Assembly: GCA_963971425.1 (NCBI GenBank)
Contig: OZ020525.1
Location: forward strand, 3,269,560 to 3,333,559
Direction: 5' to 3'
DNA length: 64,000 nucleotides
DNA from: Bryoerythrophyllum caledonicum
Taxonomy: Eukaryota; Streptophyta; Bryopsida; Pottiales; Pottiaceae
Shown here: positions 11,878 to 22,904 of the stretch, piece after piece
Layout of the letters: each line of letters opens with the position of its first letter
Position numbering within the stretch: the stretch's first letter is position 1
Program-made: the position numbers and the translations under genes
Notes under the pieces: model-generated
Told to the model about the DNA's origin: nothing
Database searches by the model: none
What the model saw: the letters and a program-made list of their open reading frames with translations, nothing else

Positions 11878-12827
11878 TAACCCCTAAAGGCCCAAGGCAT
11901 TTTCACACCAAAAACACTCCAAATATGCTCGTTCTAGTGCAATGAGTAATGAGGTAATCAAAACCTTTTATTTCTACATCTAACCATAGGATCTAAACTA
12001 AGACTTACTTCATTAACGTCCTCACAAAATTTCATAAACTTTGACCGCACGGATTGAAATATTATATTGTTTGAAGTAGAGAATACTTTTATTTTTTCCT
12101 TGCTTAAAGCAGATCAACAACCTTTGACTACACTTGGTGTCAAATTTTTGCACTACACAAGGTCTGAGAACGTTACCATCATGTTCATCATGATGTTATT
12201 TCCTTGTACACCAATTTTTAGAGGTAGAGAAGGAGTGTAGCATATTCTATGCAAATGTGGAAGGAGTGGAGGTTCAAAAATTGCCAGCTCACGTTTCATT
12301 TTTTTGTGAACTAAACATGTTTTAGAATGATAATCCGAATGGTCAATAAGAAGGTTTACACCACATCTTGTTGTAGAAAAAATCAAATGTAAGAAATATG
12401 AAGGTCTCTAAGTTTTATGTGGAAAAGAAGAAGTTTTTTTGGTACCTTTGTCCGACAAAGTGTGACAATGTGTGAAAATGTTTGACTTAGATTATTATGC
12501 TATTTTCCACTTAAGAGAAGAGATTTTTTTTGACAATATGAAAGGAAATAATATTATTATCTAATTTTGAAAATCTCACATTCAATAGATTGTCCTAACA
12601 ATAGTTTTTGGAGTTGCCCAACGTGCCTGATCTCCCCATTTGGAATTCAAAACCCTATAGGTTTTTCATAAAATGTCGAGTTTAGGAAAAAAATTGACTC
12701 ACACAAAGCTTCCAAATGTCCATCTACAGTAGAAATTTCAAAAAGAAATGTTATAAATTAACACCATAGGAACCTGCCCAGACCTTGAAGAGTCCCTTGA
12801 GGAGAACTCTTGGGCCTTTAGGGGTTA
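11878..12827. mobile_element. Complete TAACCCCTAAAG-family element, inverted copy
   Basis: It starts TAACCCCTAAAGGCCCAAG and ends in the exact reverse complement CTTGGGCCTTTAGGGGTTA: a perfect 19-bp terminal inverted repeat. Its interior aligns in reverse orientation with 634-1553. The two copies are therefore inverted relative to each other; one is inside the large transposon and one just outside. Non-coding. Confidence 0.75.
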
Positions 12828-13855
12828 AACACCTCTATTAGTTGTGACTTTTTTTGTTTGCAATGACCTAATACAAGTTAGAATATACACTTGGCATAAA
12901 ATTTAGGCATTGATTATTGATTGTAAATATGTCATTAATTTTATTCAAAATACCTTGACAATTTCCATGCAGGGAATAATAAAACCAGAATGCACTATTC
13001 AAAGCATAAACCTTATGATCTCTGCAGTTAAAGTTTACTAAAATATATGAGTGTATTCATATAGTAGTTAACTTAAATTCCCTATGATTGAAAATTATAG
13101 TAAAAATTTGTTGAATCTATCATAGAACGTCTCATCTCAAAGAGACATTTTTTGATACATTGCTTTAACAAACTACTAGGAATTTGAGGTTATTGTATTG
13201 TTTTAGCTAAATGATCCAGAGGACGCTAATGATTATCACCATACAATGTTTGAAAGATAGGCATAGAACTACAAAGTAAACCAGGACTACTAAGACATAC
13301 TGCAAAAGAGACAAAGGTCCACGAATTAGATATTGTGGATTTGGCCAAGGTGAACGTGGGGCAAACTTATAACAATCTATCATAGATCATTTTGGGCACA
13401 ATGAAGTAACATTTGTCCTTTGCAAGAGAACATGTGAAGTAGAAAGGCACAACTTATGAGGTAAACATTGAAATATTATTTGTAGTTTATGTTTATTTGT
13501 TGTTAAATAACCCCAAATCGTACTGAAGCCTTCATTAAACTGTGAGGTGAAATGATAATATCAAAAAAAAAAAAACTTCAATAAATTGGTGCATTTAAAT
13601 CCAAGTCAAACAATTTCACACATTAACAAATAAGGTTACATATTTGTTTCCTAAACAATTTCAAATACAAAAGAAAATAAACTATATCATGTTTTCTAAT
13701 TAAAAATTAGTTCTATTTTATTATTTCTTGTATTTTATTTTAATATTGTGGTATATACCTTCTTGTTGACCCTGAATTGATTTTTTAGAGGTTAATGTCT
13801 ACATATATGTTGACCAATTTGCAACCGCTATGTTTTTTATGTACCGATAGCAACA
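12828..13855. promoter_or_regulatory. Upstream region of the transposase gene, no gene seen
   Basis: AT-rich sequence that must hold the promoter of the transposase candidate. No TATA box can be singled out with confidence because A/T-rich runs are everywhere. The ATG context of the downstream gene (AGCAACAATGGAG) is favourable. Confidence 0.3.
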
Positions 13856-16800
13856 ATGGAGACCAACACATATCAAACGTCTTTGGCACCTCCAAACACC
13901 CGTAGAGATAGTATCCTTTCCAATAGCTCTGTGGAGGCCCGATTAGTACGAGCAGCACGTGCAAGGCAAAGTCAAAGAAGATCTGTTGGGATTAGTACAT
14001 CTGAATTGAAAAGGACTGTAGAATTGCTTTCAGAAAGTGGAGATGTTGTGGGTTTGGGAACAAGGGAGCATGCATTCGAAAGTGGCATGGAATTGAATGG
14101 GTCAAAGTTGTTCCCATTTGAGGTGGCAGTGCGTATCATTAGAGCAGACAATGCATTGCATTGGACCACAGAGGTTGTAGGAGAGCGTCTTGGCATGTGT
14201 AATGGCTTGATCATTCGTTGGCACCGGTCTTTGCTACGTGTCTTGGCTGTAGAACCTAATATTAGAAATGCCCATGGTGAAGATGGATCTCAAACAACAC
14301 CTACACGAATGATGGCTCTAGAATTTGATTTCCATGATCGGTTTAACACACCAAGATCCACGGAAAGGTCTCGGCGCACTAGTCAAGCTTCAAACCTCGT
14401 AGATGAGAATTCGCCATTTTCTCAATGTACTGCCTCTAATATCCGAGATCTCCCCAATGTAGATGGGTTAGCTTACGTTAGACCAACGCGTCGTCCATAT
14501 TCTATGGAGAATAGGAGAAGGAGAGTCTCAAGCGAGGCATCCTTGACAGAAACTACAGCAACTAAGGTATCTCTTATAAATGTACAAAGTGCAATAGCAC
14601 AAGGAGGTTGCAAACGTAATTGTTTGAGGGGCGTTCAAGCAAGGTATCTATTGGACATGCGATATAATGCATGGGCTTCCAAGTTTTCTGTACGAAGTAC
14701 GTGGATGAGACAAATGCTGGTTTCTTTTTACACACGAACTGAAGGAACTCGTCGGGATAAATTTGTTACGAAGTTAGATGGCAAACAAGTTTGCAATGCC
14801 TGCTATGCCCTTGGGGTTGGCTATTTGTAGAGGCGCTTTAAGCAATTGAAGAAAGATTGTTTAATATATGGAAGAGTGACGGCGATTCACGGCAACACCC
14901 TTTCAGACCCGGTTAGAGAGAGCACTAGAATGTCCGCGGCAGAGGCCTGCTTTAAATCATTCGTGGATGAAGCTGGTTGTCCTCAACCACATCGTTCTAT
15001 CCGCCGTAAGAGTGACAACGAAGTAGTGCCTCTTATTCTCCTTCCCATGAATACAGTAAAGTTTGATGTATTCAATTACGTGAACAAGGAGGTCAAGAGA
15101 ATTTGTATTGGAGATACCATTTCGATCAGCTCGTTCCGGAGGATGTGGCGCATCAGGTATCCTCACGTCCAGGTACCTCCATTCTCAAGATTCTCAAAGT
15201 GTTATCATTGTTGGGAGTATAAATGTGCCATGGAGGGAACCACCAATGCGGATGCAAGGATAAAGATAAAAGAGTTGTTTATGTTGCATCTGCGCAACCA
15301 GATGGAGGAACGTAGGCATTACTGGATATTCAAGAGGTCTTGTTGTATTAGCCTTGAGTTATACATGTGCATCATTGTGGATGGCATGGACCAAAACACA
15401 ACTATGGTACCAAGGATGCGTCAAACTGTGAAGAACATTGAGCACCAGTTTGTTAAGACCCACTTGTGTGGGGCCCTTGTACATGGGATTGGTTTATATT
15501 GCGATGTGTGGTTTGGGGCTCACCACAAACATGATAGCAACCAGCTTGTGAGTACATTGTTGTACGTGATAGGAGATGTGTTGCGGAGGAAGGGGTTTTT
15601 GCCACCAACATTGCGCATCCAAGCGGACAACTGCACACGCGAGAATAAAAACATTTATATGTTTGCTCTCTGTGCTACATTGGTGGAATTGGGCTTTTTC
15701 CAGGTGTTGGAACTCTCTTTTCTTATAGTGGGCCATACGCATGAAGATATTGATCAACGCTTCAGTTGTATATCAAGTACATTGAAGAGGTCGGACGTGG
15801 ACTCGTTGAAGGAGATGCTTAGTCTTATAGAAAGAGGAACATCCCCTACGGAAGCATTTGTTAGCGCCCGACTGTTAGAGAATGTGTCGGATTGAAAATT
15901 GTTTATAACTCCTCACTTACTAACAGGTCCGGATGCATTGGTTGGCATAACATTTCCGCACCACATGCGATTTTATATGGATAATCGAGAGGGGATTCGT
16001 GAGGTTCGAGTACAACACAAGCATTATTGCAAGGATCCATGGGGACCAGAGGCAGGAACAAAGATTTTGAGGTCGTTTCCAAGTAGAGATGAGCGACCAG
16101 CTTTTGCGAAAGTATTTGAAGCAGACGAGCGGGAGATGAAGGCGTTGGATGACTTCATTACATATAAACAAAGGTGCATTCAAAGATTGCAGCATGAGGA
16201 CAGGAATCGTGATGCAAAAGAGGAGGCGGAAAAGTTGAAACTCTATCTAGCTGAATTTCCACACAAAAATCGCAACAACGACCATTGTTCTTCACCATTT
16301 TGGCCTTCAGAGGTCTCCAACACCACACCTGCAGAACGTGCAGCCTTGGATGTAATGGACGGTCCAAGTGAAGATAATCGCGAGATAACTGCGGTGGACC
16401 AGATAGTGGCTATGCTACCAAATGCTGAGGCTCGAAGATATTTTGATCCTCGTAGAGAAAGACCATCAAATCAAGTAGTGCGTAGGGCACAAAGAACGGA
16501 ACGCAACCATGTTAAGGAACAAGCCGAAGGAGCAGTTCATGGAGATAACCACGACCCATTTCCACCATTTAATCCACAATCTGATATTGGTTGTGGACAA
16601 TTTGTAGCCTTGAGTGTTGATCGAGCAAAAGTAGAAGGTGGTGTACCATTCTATGTAGGGAAGGTGATTGAAGACGGAAAAGATCGATGGAGATTGAAGA
16701 TGAAGGTTTGTTGGTACTGGCCCATCATTCGAGGGGTCGTTGTTGATGGAGTGGGGTCATCTGTACAACGGTATGCAAATTGCATGGATTCATTGTGAGA

Positions 16801-17041
16801 GCCATCTGGTGAGAGCCATAGTTGGGTAGAGAAAGAGGCATGCATTTTTTCATGGGTAGAGGAACCGGAAAGAATCATGAGTGGTGCTTGTCGGTGGAGA
16901 AAGCGCAATGTATTTGGAATGCAGGTTGAAAGTAGGATTCGCATTCTTCAATCGGCTAAGGCTCACATAATAGAATATATTGCAATGCAAACCGAAGCTA
17001 TCGACGACGACCGCTTGCAAGCAACCTTAAATGCTACATAG
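13856..17041 (+). pseudogene. DUF7869-like, DDE/RNase-H-like transposase candidate
   Basis: One reading frame of 1061 codons is interrupted only by three stops: TAG at 14828 (codon 325), TGA at 15893 (codon 680) and TGA at 16796 (codon 981). All three are compatible with C-to-T change of CAG or CGA. The N-terminal ~120 residues are HTH-like. Zinc-type Cys pairs follow (CKRNC, CNACY, CYHCWEYKC). The core shows IIVDGMDQ (D509), LRIQADNCTREN (D591) and VGHTHEDIDQ (E630/D631), a D-82-D-38-E spacing consistent with an RNase-H-like catalytic triad. Family knowledge: the QADN...VGHTHEDID signature matches DUF7869-type proteins, which look transposon-borne. The C-terminus (residues ~915-965, FVALSVDRAK...PFYVGKV) resembles a small SH3/BAH-like barrel. 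It lies near the right terminus and is transcribed toward it. Confidence 0.7.
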
Positions 17042-17450
17042 TAGATAGTGAAAGTATTATGAATATATTGTATATGATAATTGCGATATAGTGTATGTGC
17101 AAGGGTAGTATATTGAAAGGGTTATGTAGGACATTGTGGAGCAATTCTATGGATTAAAGAGATTTTTACTATTGCTAAATAACATCTTTATGTCCATGTA
17201 TAGATGCATTTATATTGATTTTCATTGATTTGTATATCATGTACTATTTAGAATATCCAGTTATGATTTGGCAATTGTTGCTTATCGTATCATTATTGGT
17301 GATTGCGTTTCTTTGTATAGTACAATCCTTTTGATATTTCTTTGAAATTTTATTGAAACTTTGTTGAAAATTCCATTACATAGCTTCTTATATCAACAAT
17401 TTTGATGATACACAATATGTTTGCACAAACTTCATTTTTTTCTTTTTTAA
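17042..17450. other. 3' flank of the transposase gene
   Basis: AT-rich sequence with no ORF; it should contain the 3' UTR. Several AATAAA-like and TTGTAT-like plant polyadenylation motifs occur, none decisive. Confidence 0.35.
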
Positions 17451-17551
17451 AATTTAAAATTTTGCAATTTTGACAATTTTGCGCACAATGGCGGCGTTTT
17501 TACTCAAGTGCACTTTTAAATGGTGAGGGCAAAATTGCTTAATTGCATGTT
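17450..17551. repeat. Right terminal inverted repeat of the 15.9-kb element
   Basis: The reverse complement of the last 19 bases equals the left terminus, and the preceding ~80 bp matches imperfectly, ending at a T-rich run that mirrors the A-rich run of the left arm. Confidence 0.75.
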
Positions 17552-17555
17552 CAAG
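17552..17555. repeat. Candidate 4-bp target duplication CAAG (right)
   Basis: Same four bases as 1646-1649 on the same strand, directly abutting the right terminus. Confidence 0.4.
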
Positions 17556-18120
17556 GTGAGAAAACTTTGACTCCCCTTGGAGTGAAAGTTTTATACTATG
17601 AAAGAGTACTCAATAAGGAACTGAATATTTTAAATTGCAATAAAGAAATCATCCAAAGCCCAATTCTAAATCTTTTATGAGTCTATTTGAAGTATTTTTA
17701 TTGTCCTCTTTCTCTTAAAATAAATTGTTATTAAGATTTCAACTTTTCTTTTACTTTAGTTTCTTTCTCTTCATCTAGTTTTTTCATGTTTCTTTTACTT
17801 TACATACTTACCTTTCATTTGATGTTTCTTTTTCTTTCCTCTTGTGTACTTGAATTGCATTCTCATTTTACTTTTACCTTGCTTAAATACTTAAAATGCT
17901 CCATAGCCCATTTTACTTTGTAGTATCACCAATCACCTATATAATATGATTTTTCAGTGTAATATTTCTAATCTACATTTCCATGTTTCTAATACATTTG
18001 AGTTATTCGTAGAGGGAACCGGTCTTTTGTCCTCCTTTTTTCATGCAAAAGAGAATCTAACCTGTATTTGAGTGTAGCCGCAAAGTAATCCTGTGAAAAA
18101 ATTTCAGGGTTTGAGGGTTT
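17556..18120. other. AT-rich spacer, no gene seen
   Basis: T-rich sequence (many TTTCTTTT runs). No open frame of note. Confidence 0.5.
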
Positions 18121-18329
18121 TGAGGAGGTGTTATTTATGGCACAAATCTCCCAAAAACAAACAAGAACAATCATGAATGTCATGACACTCTGGCATGTAT
18201 CCTACAATCCTAGAGTTGTGCATGATGTGAAGGGTCAGAGTTTGCTTAAAATAAAAGCCAGGCACAAACTCGAGTTTGGGAATTCTAAGGCTCAAAAACT
18301 AGTCTATCCAATGTTCTATTCAAGGTCTA

Positions 18330-18455
18330 CAATGAAACCCTGCCAGTGGACTTGGCGACCCTGGCTTTTCCATTTTACAAGTTAGAAACTGAGGATTTGG
18401 GGTACTTTGCGGATAACTCTATTGTCGTTCAAATTCTAGACTTTCTTAATTTCTA
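18330..18455 (+). pseudogene. Possible degenerate C2-domain fragment
   Basis: A frame starting near the GTCTACAATGAAACCC motif reads VYNETLPVDLATLAF and, after a gap, SIVVQILD. This resembles the W/Y-N-E-T strand and the following hydrophobic strand of C2 domains. It lies just before the intact C2 gene and may be an older duplicate or an upstream exon of it. Short and divergent. Confidence 0.25.
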
Positions 18456-18500
18456 AATTAAATGCTAAACAAATAAGGTATATTGTACCAACTGAAGAAT

Positions 18501-19145
18501 ATGGTATCCACAAAATTAGATCTCCTGAGAACAAAGACTTTAGAAGCCACAAACTGCCAAGTAATTCTAGAGGTCAACATTCTCTCCGCCCAAGGTCTAC
18601 AATGGCCACAAAAACATGGTTTAGAGAAACTGAAAAAACTATCAACCATGAGGCCATATGCACAAGCATGGATCTCCTCTGACCAGCTTCAAAAACGAGA
18701 AAGTAACCTTCTGGAAGGCAAAAGTCCCATTTGGAACACAACACTCGGAATCATCTGTGAAAAGGAACATGTTTTTTCAAACAAGACCCAACTCAAAATT
18801 CAGGTTCTGCATAGAATCTCAAAAGTTGGGGACGACAAACCTTTGGGAATGGCTACATTTGATTTGAAGGATGTACAATTCTCCGGCGTTCCTTCAAAGG
18901 TATTCACATACCCACTTCACCAAAGTGATGGCAAAGAAAGGGGCGTGGTTCATTTCACCATGGCCATCAAGCCTTGTCAAGTACCTCAACATGTGAACCA
19001 AGACGTATCATTGTCAAGTACAACAATGGATGAAATGAACGAGCCTGTTTTCAGAAGTTTTGTAGATCCTGATGTCCATGATGGTATTCATGGATTCGTC
19101 AGTTGCAGAAAAATGGCAAATTTACAGATGTATGTCTTTGCGTAA
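18501..19145 (+). CDS. C2-domain protein, plant SRC2/BAP-like
   Basis: The 214-residue frame from the first ATG has a single C2 domain over roughly residues 18-150. Visible elements in order: ILEVNILSAQGL (first strand), RPYAQAWI (the usual D-P-Y-V/A-V position, here R-P-Y), SPIWNTTL (the N-P-x-W-N-E-T strand), LKIQVLHR, GDDKPLGMATFDLKDV and a final RGVVHFTMAIK strand. This order and the GKE/P-G-V-L-x-F ending are typical of plant SRC2- and BAP-type small C2 proteins, which bind membranes, often in stress responses. Several calcium-coordinating aspartates appear substituted, so calcium binding is doubtful. It could be one exon of a longer gene, since the upstream codons remain open. Not obviously transposon-linked, and probably a host gene or recent remnant. 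Confidence 0.6.
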   Translation: MVSTKLDLLRTKTLEATNCQVILEVNILSAQGLQWPQKHGLEKLKKLSTMRPYAQAWISSDQLQKRESNLLEGKSPIWNTTLGIICEKEHVFSNKTQLKIQVLHRISKVGDDKPLGMATFDLKDVQFSGVPSKVFTYPLHQSDGKERGVVHFTMAIKPCQVPQHVNQDVSLSSTTMDEMNEPVFRSFVDPDVHDGIHGFVSCRKMANLQMYVFA

Positions 19146-19181
19146 TTCTGTTTAGTAACACAACACTCAGAAGCGATGTAA

Positions 19182-19620
19182 GAGCACCTCCACCAGGGAC
19201 GCGCCAGCCCGGTGGAGACTGCCCTGGGTTTTGGCCCTGAACCCTGCCCCGCGGTCGGGCTGCAGGGTGCCTAGCGCAGCGCCAGCCATGAGCAAGGTTA
19301 TCCGGCCTGGAAACCTGGCTTTCAGAATAAAAGCCCTGCTGTGGGTCCATGCAAAAACGCGTCAGTGAATGGACTGTCAGCGGTAGCCACTCCCACAGCC
19401 ATTGTTGCTCCACCACGTGCTAGAACCAAATTGGTGGCCTAGCCCCGGTGAAATTTTCAGTCCCCCGCCATATTCTCTCCTTTTCCAGGCTTGCTCCCAA
19501 CTCCCTCCATCCCGCCTGACCGGTTTGGCGGCCCCGACCAGCGCGGTGGGGGAGCACCTTCCTCCAGACCCACCAAACCTGACAGGTCTGTCGGGATGGG
19601 AGCCTGCAGTGGAGGTGCTC
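19182..19620. mobile_element. 439-bp Tourist/Harbinger-type MITE
   Basis: It begins GAGCACCTCCAC and ends GTGGAGGTGCTC (12-bp perfect TIR) and is flanked on both sides by TAA (19179-19181 and 19621-19623). TAA/TTA duplications and GAGCA[T/C]CTCCA termini are hallmarks of plant PIF/Harbinger MITEs. The interior is GC-rich, unlike its surroundings, and can fold on itself. It starts ~35 bp after the C2 gene stop, so it may lie in that gene's 3' UTR. Confidence 0.85.
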
Positions 19621-19649
19621 TAAGTGGCAGAAGTAGATACACTCTACAG

Positions 19650-20330
19650 CCAAATATGGTGTCGGTGGATGGAGGAGGTAAGAAGTTAGTAGAGGTTAGA
19701 AGTTAGTACTGGATTTAGTAGAAGGCTTGGTAACTTCATCCAATTCCATCTCCATCCACCTTCATCGTTGAGAGGTGCAACTATCATTATGCTTTAGAGG
19801 TACAATGAGGTTGGCGCGAAGATTGGAGAGGAGGCTGGAGGTGGACACGGAGGCAGGAGCACTGGTGAGGCCGTAAGCAATGGTTATAAGGTTATATTAG
19901 TCAAGGTTTTAAATTATCGACATAACTTATTGGAGGTAAAATTTATGAGGGATGAATGTAAGAATTAAAGTCCTGAGCTCTAAACCGTAAATATAACAAA
20001 ATTCTATCACTCTTCCTTTGCATCAATCATAATAAGTCAATGGCAAACTGCCTATACTTTTAAATAAAGTGCCAAAAAAGGTTTCACAAGAATCCTCTTG
20101 TTAATTTATACCCCGAACCCTTGTTCTAAAAAGCACCACAACTCAAGCACTGATGTTGTACCACAAATTTTCAAAAATATTTAGTTAGTTAGTTAAGAGT
20201 GCTACACATAGACCAGATAGTTGAGTTATAGAGTTAGTGCTTAACTTAGTTCAATTCCTAGTTAGGATTCGAGAAAGAAAAACTACAGCTTTGTTAAAAG
20301 CTTTAAATGTAATAAGAGTTAGCCTTAAGG
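19650..20330. other. Spacer, no gene seen
   Basis: No recognisable ORF. A TTAGTTAGTTAGTTAAGAG short repeat occurs near 20180. Confidence 0.5.
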
Positions 20331-20339
20331 GGGACTTTA

Positions 20340-22180
20340 CCCTTAAGGACCAGGGCCCGAGCCGAAGGTCCAAGTCCAAGACCCGAGCCCAGACCCGACC
20401 CTTGAATCAAAGCCTTACGATTTTGGAGGAGCCGAGCACCGACTGTGAGACCGAGCCGAACACCGACTGCGAGGGCAAGGAGTTCGAGCTGGACCAAGGG
20501 TTACGAGCACGCTAGGAGCACCGCGGAGCAGGCTAGGAAAAGGACTACGAGAGCAAGGAAGAACCCCATAAGCACGACGACGAGGAACCTGAGCAAGCAG
20601 GTCGGGGGAACATCACCAACTCCACGAGCAACGCAACAAGGAGCAGGCGCGCACTGAGCGTACATAAGGATCGCCATCATCACGAGAATACTGGATGGCG
20701 AAGGCAAAAACAGAACCGTGAGGGCAACCTTCAGAGCTCGGAACGGACTCGGACAAAGACCACAATGCGAACCCAGCTTTGAGGCGGACGAGTAGAAGAA
20801 GACAACCGCGAGCAACAAAGCAAAGAGAAGGCGCGGCACAAGCAAGGAACATGATGTGAGCTCAGACCGAGCCCAGAAAGCTGTCCCGGGAGTCCCGAAC
20901 CTTAGGAGAGGCATAACTCCAATGATACTAGTCCAAATGGAATAAGTGAGGAGTCTATCGGCATCTACGCAACGAGGACATGTTAATCTAGTGGTCAATC
21001 ATCCCGTTTGGATGCACATCAAGGAAGATATGTTGTCTAGAAGGTTCAACTCGGATGTGAGCTTGGAAGGGAGCTCGGATGGGCAAAGGAGGACGACCAC
21101 CACCAAGGCAAGCTCGGATAACCGAAGGAGGACGACCACCATCGCCAAGGCAAGGAAGGCAAGCTCGGGTAGGCAAGGGAGGAGGACCACCACCGCAAAG
21201 AAGAAGAAGATAAGCTTGGACCGGGAAGGAGAGGACGAGCCCAGATCCAAAAGGAGACGATGAGCCCGGACTGGGAAGGAGAGGACGAGCTCGGACTGGA
21301 AAGGAGAGGACGAGCCTGGACCGGTAAGGATAGGACGAGACCGGACCGGGAAGGAGAGGATGAGCAACGACCGCGAAGGAGAGGATGACCCAGACCGGAA
21401 GGAGAGGACGAGCTCGGACCGGAAGGACAAGAGGTGGAAGGGAGCTCGGAAGAGAGCCCGGAAGTGAGCCCGGAAAGCTGTCCGGGGAGTCCCGAATCTT
21501 GGGAGAAGAATAACTCCCTTAATACTTGTCCAAATGGGACAAGTGAGGAGTCTATCGACATCTATGCAATAAGGAAATGTCAATCAAGTGGTTGATCGTC
21601 CCGTTTGGATGCAGAAAGAGGAAGATACACTGCCTAGAAGGTTGAGCCTGGAAGTGAGCCCGGAAAGCTGTCCCGGGAGTCCCGAATCTTGAGAGAGGCA
21701 TAACTCCCATGATACTTGTCCAAATGGGATACATAAGGAGTCTATCGGCATCTACACAACAAGGAGATGTCAATCAAGTGGTTGATTGTCCCGTTTGGAC
21801 GCGGGAAAAGGATGAAACGCTGCCTAGAAGGTTTGGGAACACTCGGAGCTCGGATTGAGAGGGAGGTCGGATTGAGTGGGAGCTCGGATAGCAAGAGAGG
21901 ACGAACACCACCACAAGGAGGAGCCCGGACTAAGAAGGAGAGGACGAGCCTCGACCGGGAAGAAGAGGACGACCTCGGACCGGGAAGAAAAGGACGACCT
22001 CGGACCGGGAAGGAGAGGACGATCCCGGAATCGGAAGGAGAAGGCAAGCTCGGATGGGGAAGGAGAGGACGAGCCCGGACCGAGAAGGAGAGGACGAGCG
22101 CAGGAGGAGAGAAGAGAGGAAGAGACTCGAGGAGTTGGCCCGGAAGTAGGGTGGAAATCTTGGTTTGTAGGTCAGCGTTC
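20340..22180. repeat. GC/purine-rich tandem repeat block
   Basis: Two repeat types interleave. The first is an irregular minisatellite of GAAGGAGAGGACGAGC-like units (notably 21220-21430 and 21925-22110). The second is a ~185-bp module starting GCTGTCCCGGGAGTCCCGAA and containing CCGTTTGGATGC, at about 20875-21060, 21475-21655 and 21665-21845. Open frames on both strands rich in Arg/Gly/Ser are explained by the composition. The block could be part of a non-autonomous LTR element, but no LTR ends or primer site were found. Confidence 0.7.
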
Positions 22181-22529
22181 ATTTCGGGATTTGGCCCCCG
22201 GTTTGACTTTGGTTTTGACTTGGTTTTGCCTTGGAATTTGTGTAATAAGATACCCTCTGACTGGGCACATGAAGTTAGTGGGCATGGCGGCCACCACCAT
22301 CAAGGGTAGTTAATGCCTTTGTTTTTAGTTAGAAGGTATCATTCTGCTTCTAGTGTTCTTGGCAGTATAAGTGAGGGGCCTCTTGGCACCTCTCTTCACT
22401 ACTTGATGTGTGTATTTTCTTTCAGTTTAATTCTAAACCTACGCTCTCAAAGCCTTCTATGGTTGGAGAGCTCGGATTCTATACATGACTGTGAGTGCCA
22501 TTTCAAGTAGTCCGCTTTTCAGTTCGTTC

Positions 22530-22725
22530 TAACCTTCTCGTTGTTGTTTCCTTGCTCCATCATTTAGAATAGTTAGATACGGTGGGAATAACAGGTGAGA
22601 TAACAAGGGGGTTAGAGAGGTGTGAATCTAAAGTTGAATGTTTGTTGTTGTTTCCTTGTGCCATCACATAGAACTAGTTAAGGTAGGATGGAAATAACAG
22701 GTGAGACAACTAATGTTTAAAGGAG
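22530..22725. repeat. ~100-bp direct duplication
   Basis: TTGTTGTTTCCTTG[C/T]...CCATCA...TAGAA.TAGTTA...GG.GGGAATAACAGGTGAGA occurs twice, starting near 22538 and 22640. Confidence 0.6.
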
Positions 22726-22904
22726 GAAGAGAGAGGAGTGACCGGTGAGGAAGGAGTCTTGGTGTGCCTTGTGTGACCTATCGGTGGCGGATGTAGCCGG
22801 TTGTGAAGGCGTGGTTTAGATTCTGGATACACTGACCTTTGATCGGACGGTTGATTTGTAGGAGCATTACCTTACCTTAAGCATCAAGTCTAGTTTTAGT
22901 CTTG

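Larger units (their letters stand above)
1650..17551. mobile_element. Large (~15.9 kb) two-gene DNA transposon
   Basis: The ends are inverted copies: both outer termini read AACATGCAATTAAGCAATT going inward, followed by related GTGCA...AACGGCG / AACGCCG blocks over ~100 bp. Inside are two divergently transcribed genes whose 3' ends each lie roughly 0.5 kb from a terminus: a DDE-type transposase candidate on + (13856-17041) and a large spliced accessory gene on - (6192-2477). The ~7 kb between the genes is filled with minisatellites and smaller nested TIR elements. Both genes carry nonsense mutations, so this copy is dead. The boundaries are inferred from the inverted ends only. Confidence 0.65.

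Noticed and set aside
1650-17551. Extending the large transposon ends to the shared CACCTTG heptamer
   Set aside because: On the left a 9-bp extra segment separates it from the TIR; placing the end at AACATGC with CAAG duplications explains both sides better, although not decisively.
20237-22313. Several 100-190-codon Arg/Gly/Ser-rich frames on both strands
   Set aside because: Composition-driven ORFs in GC/purine-rich tandem repeats; they mirror each other on opposite strands.
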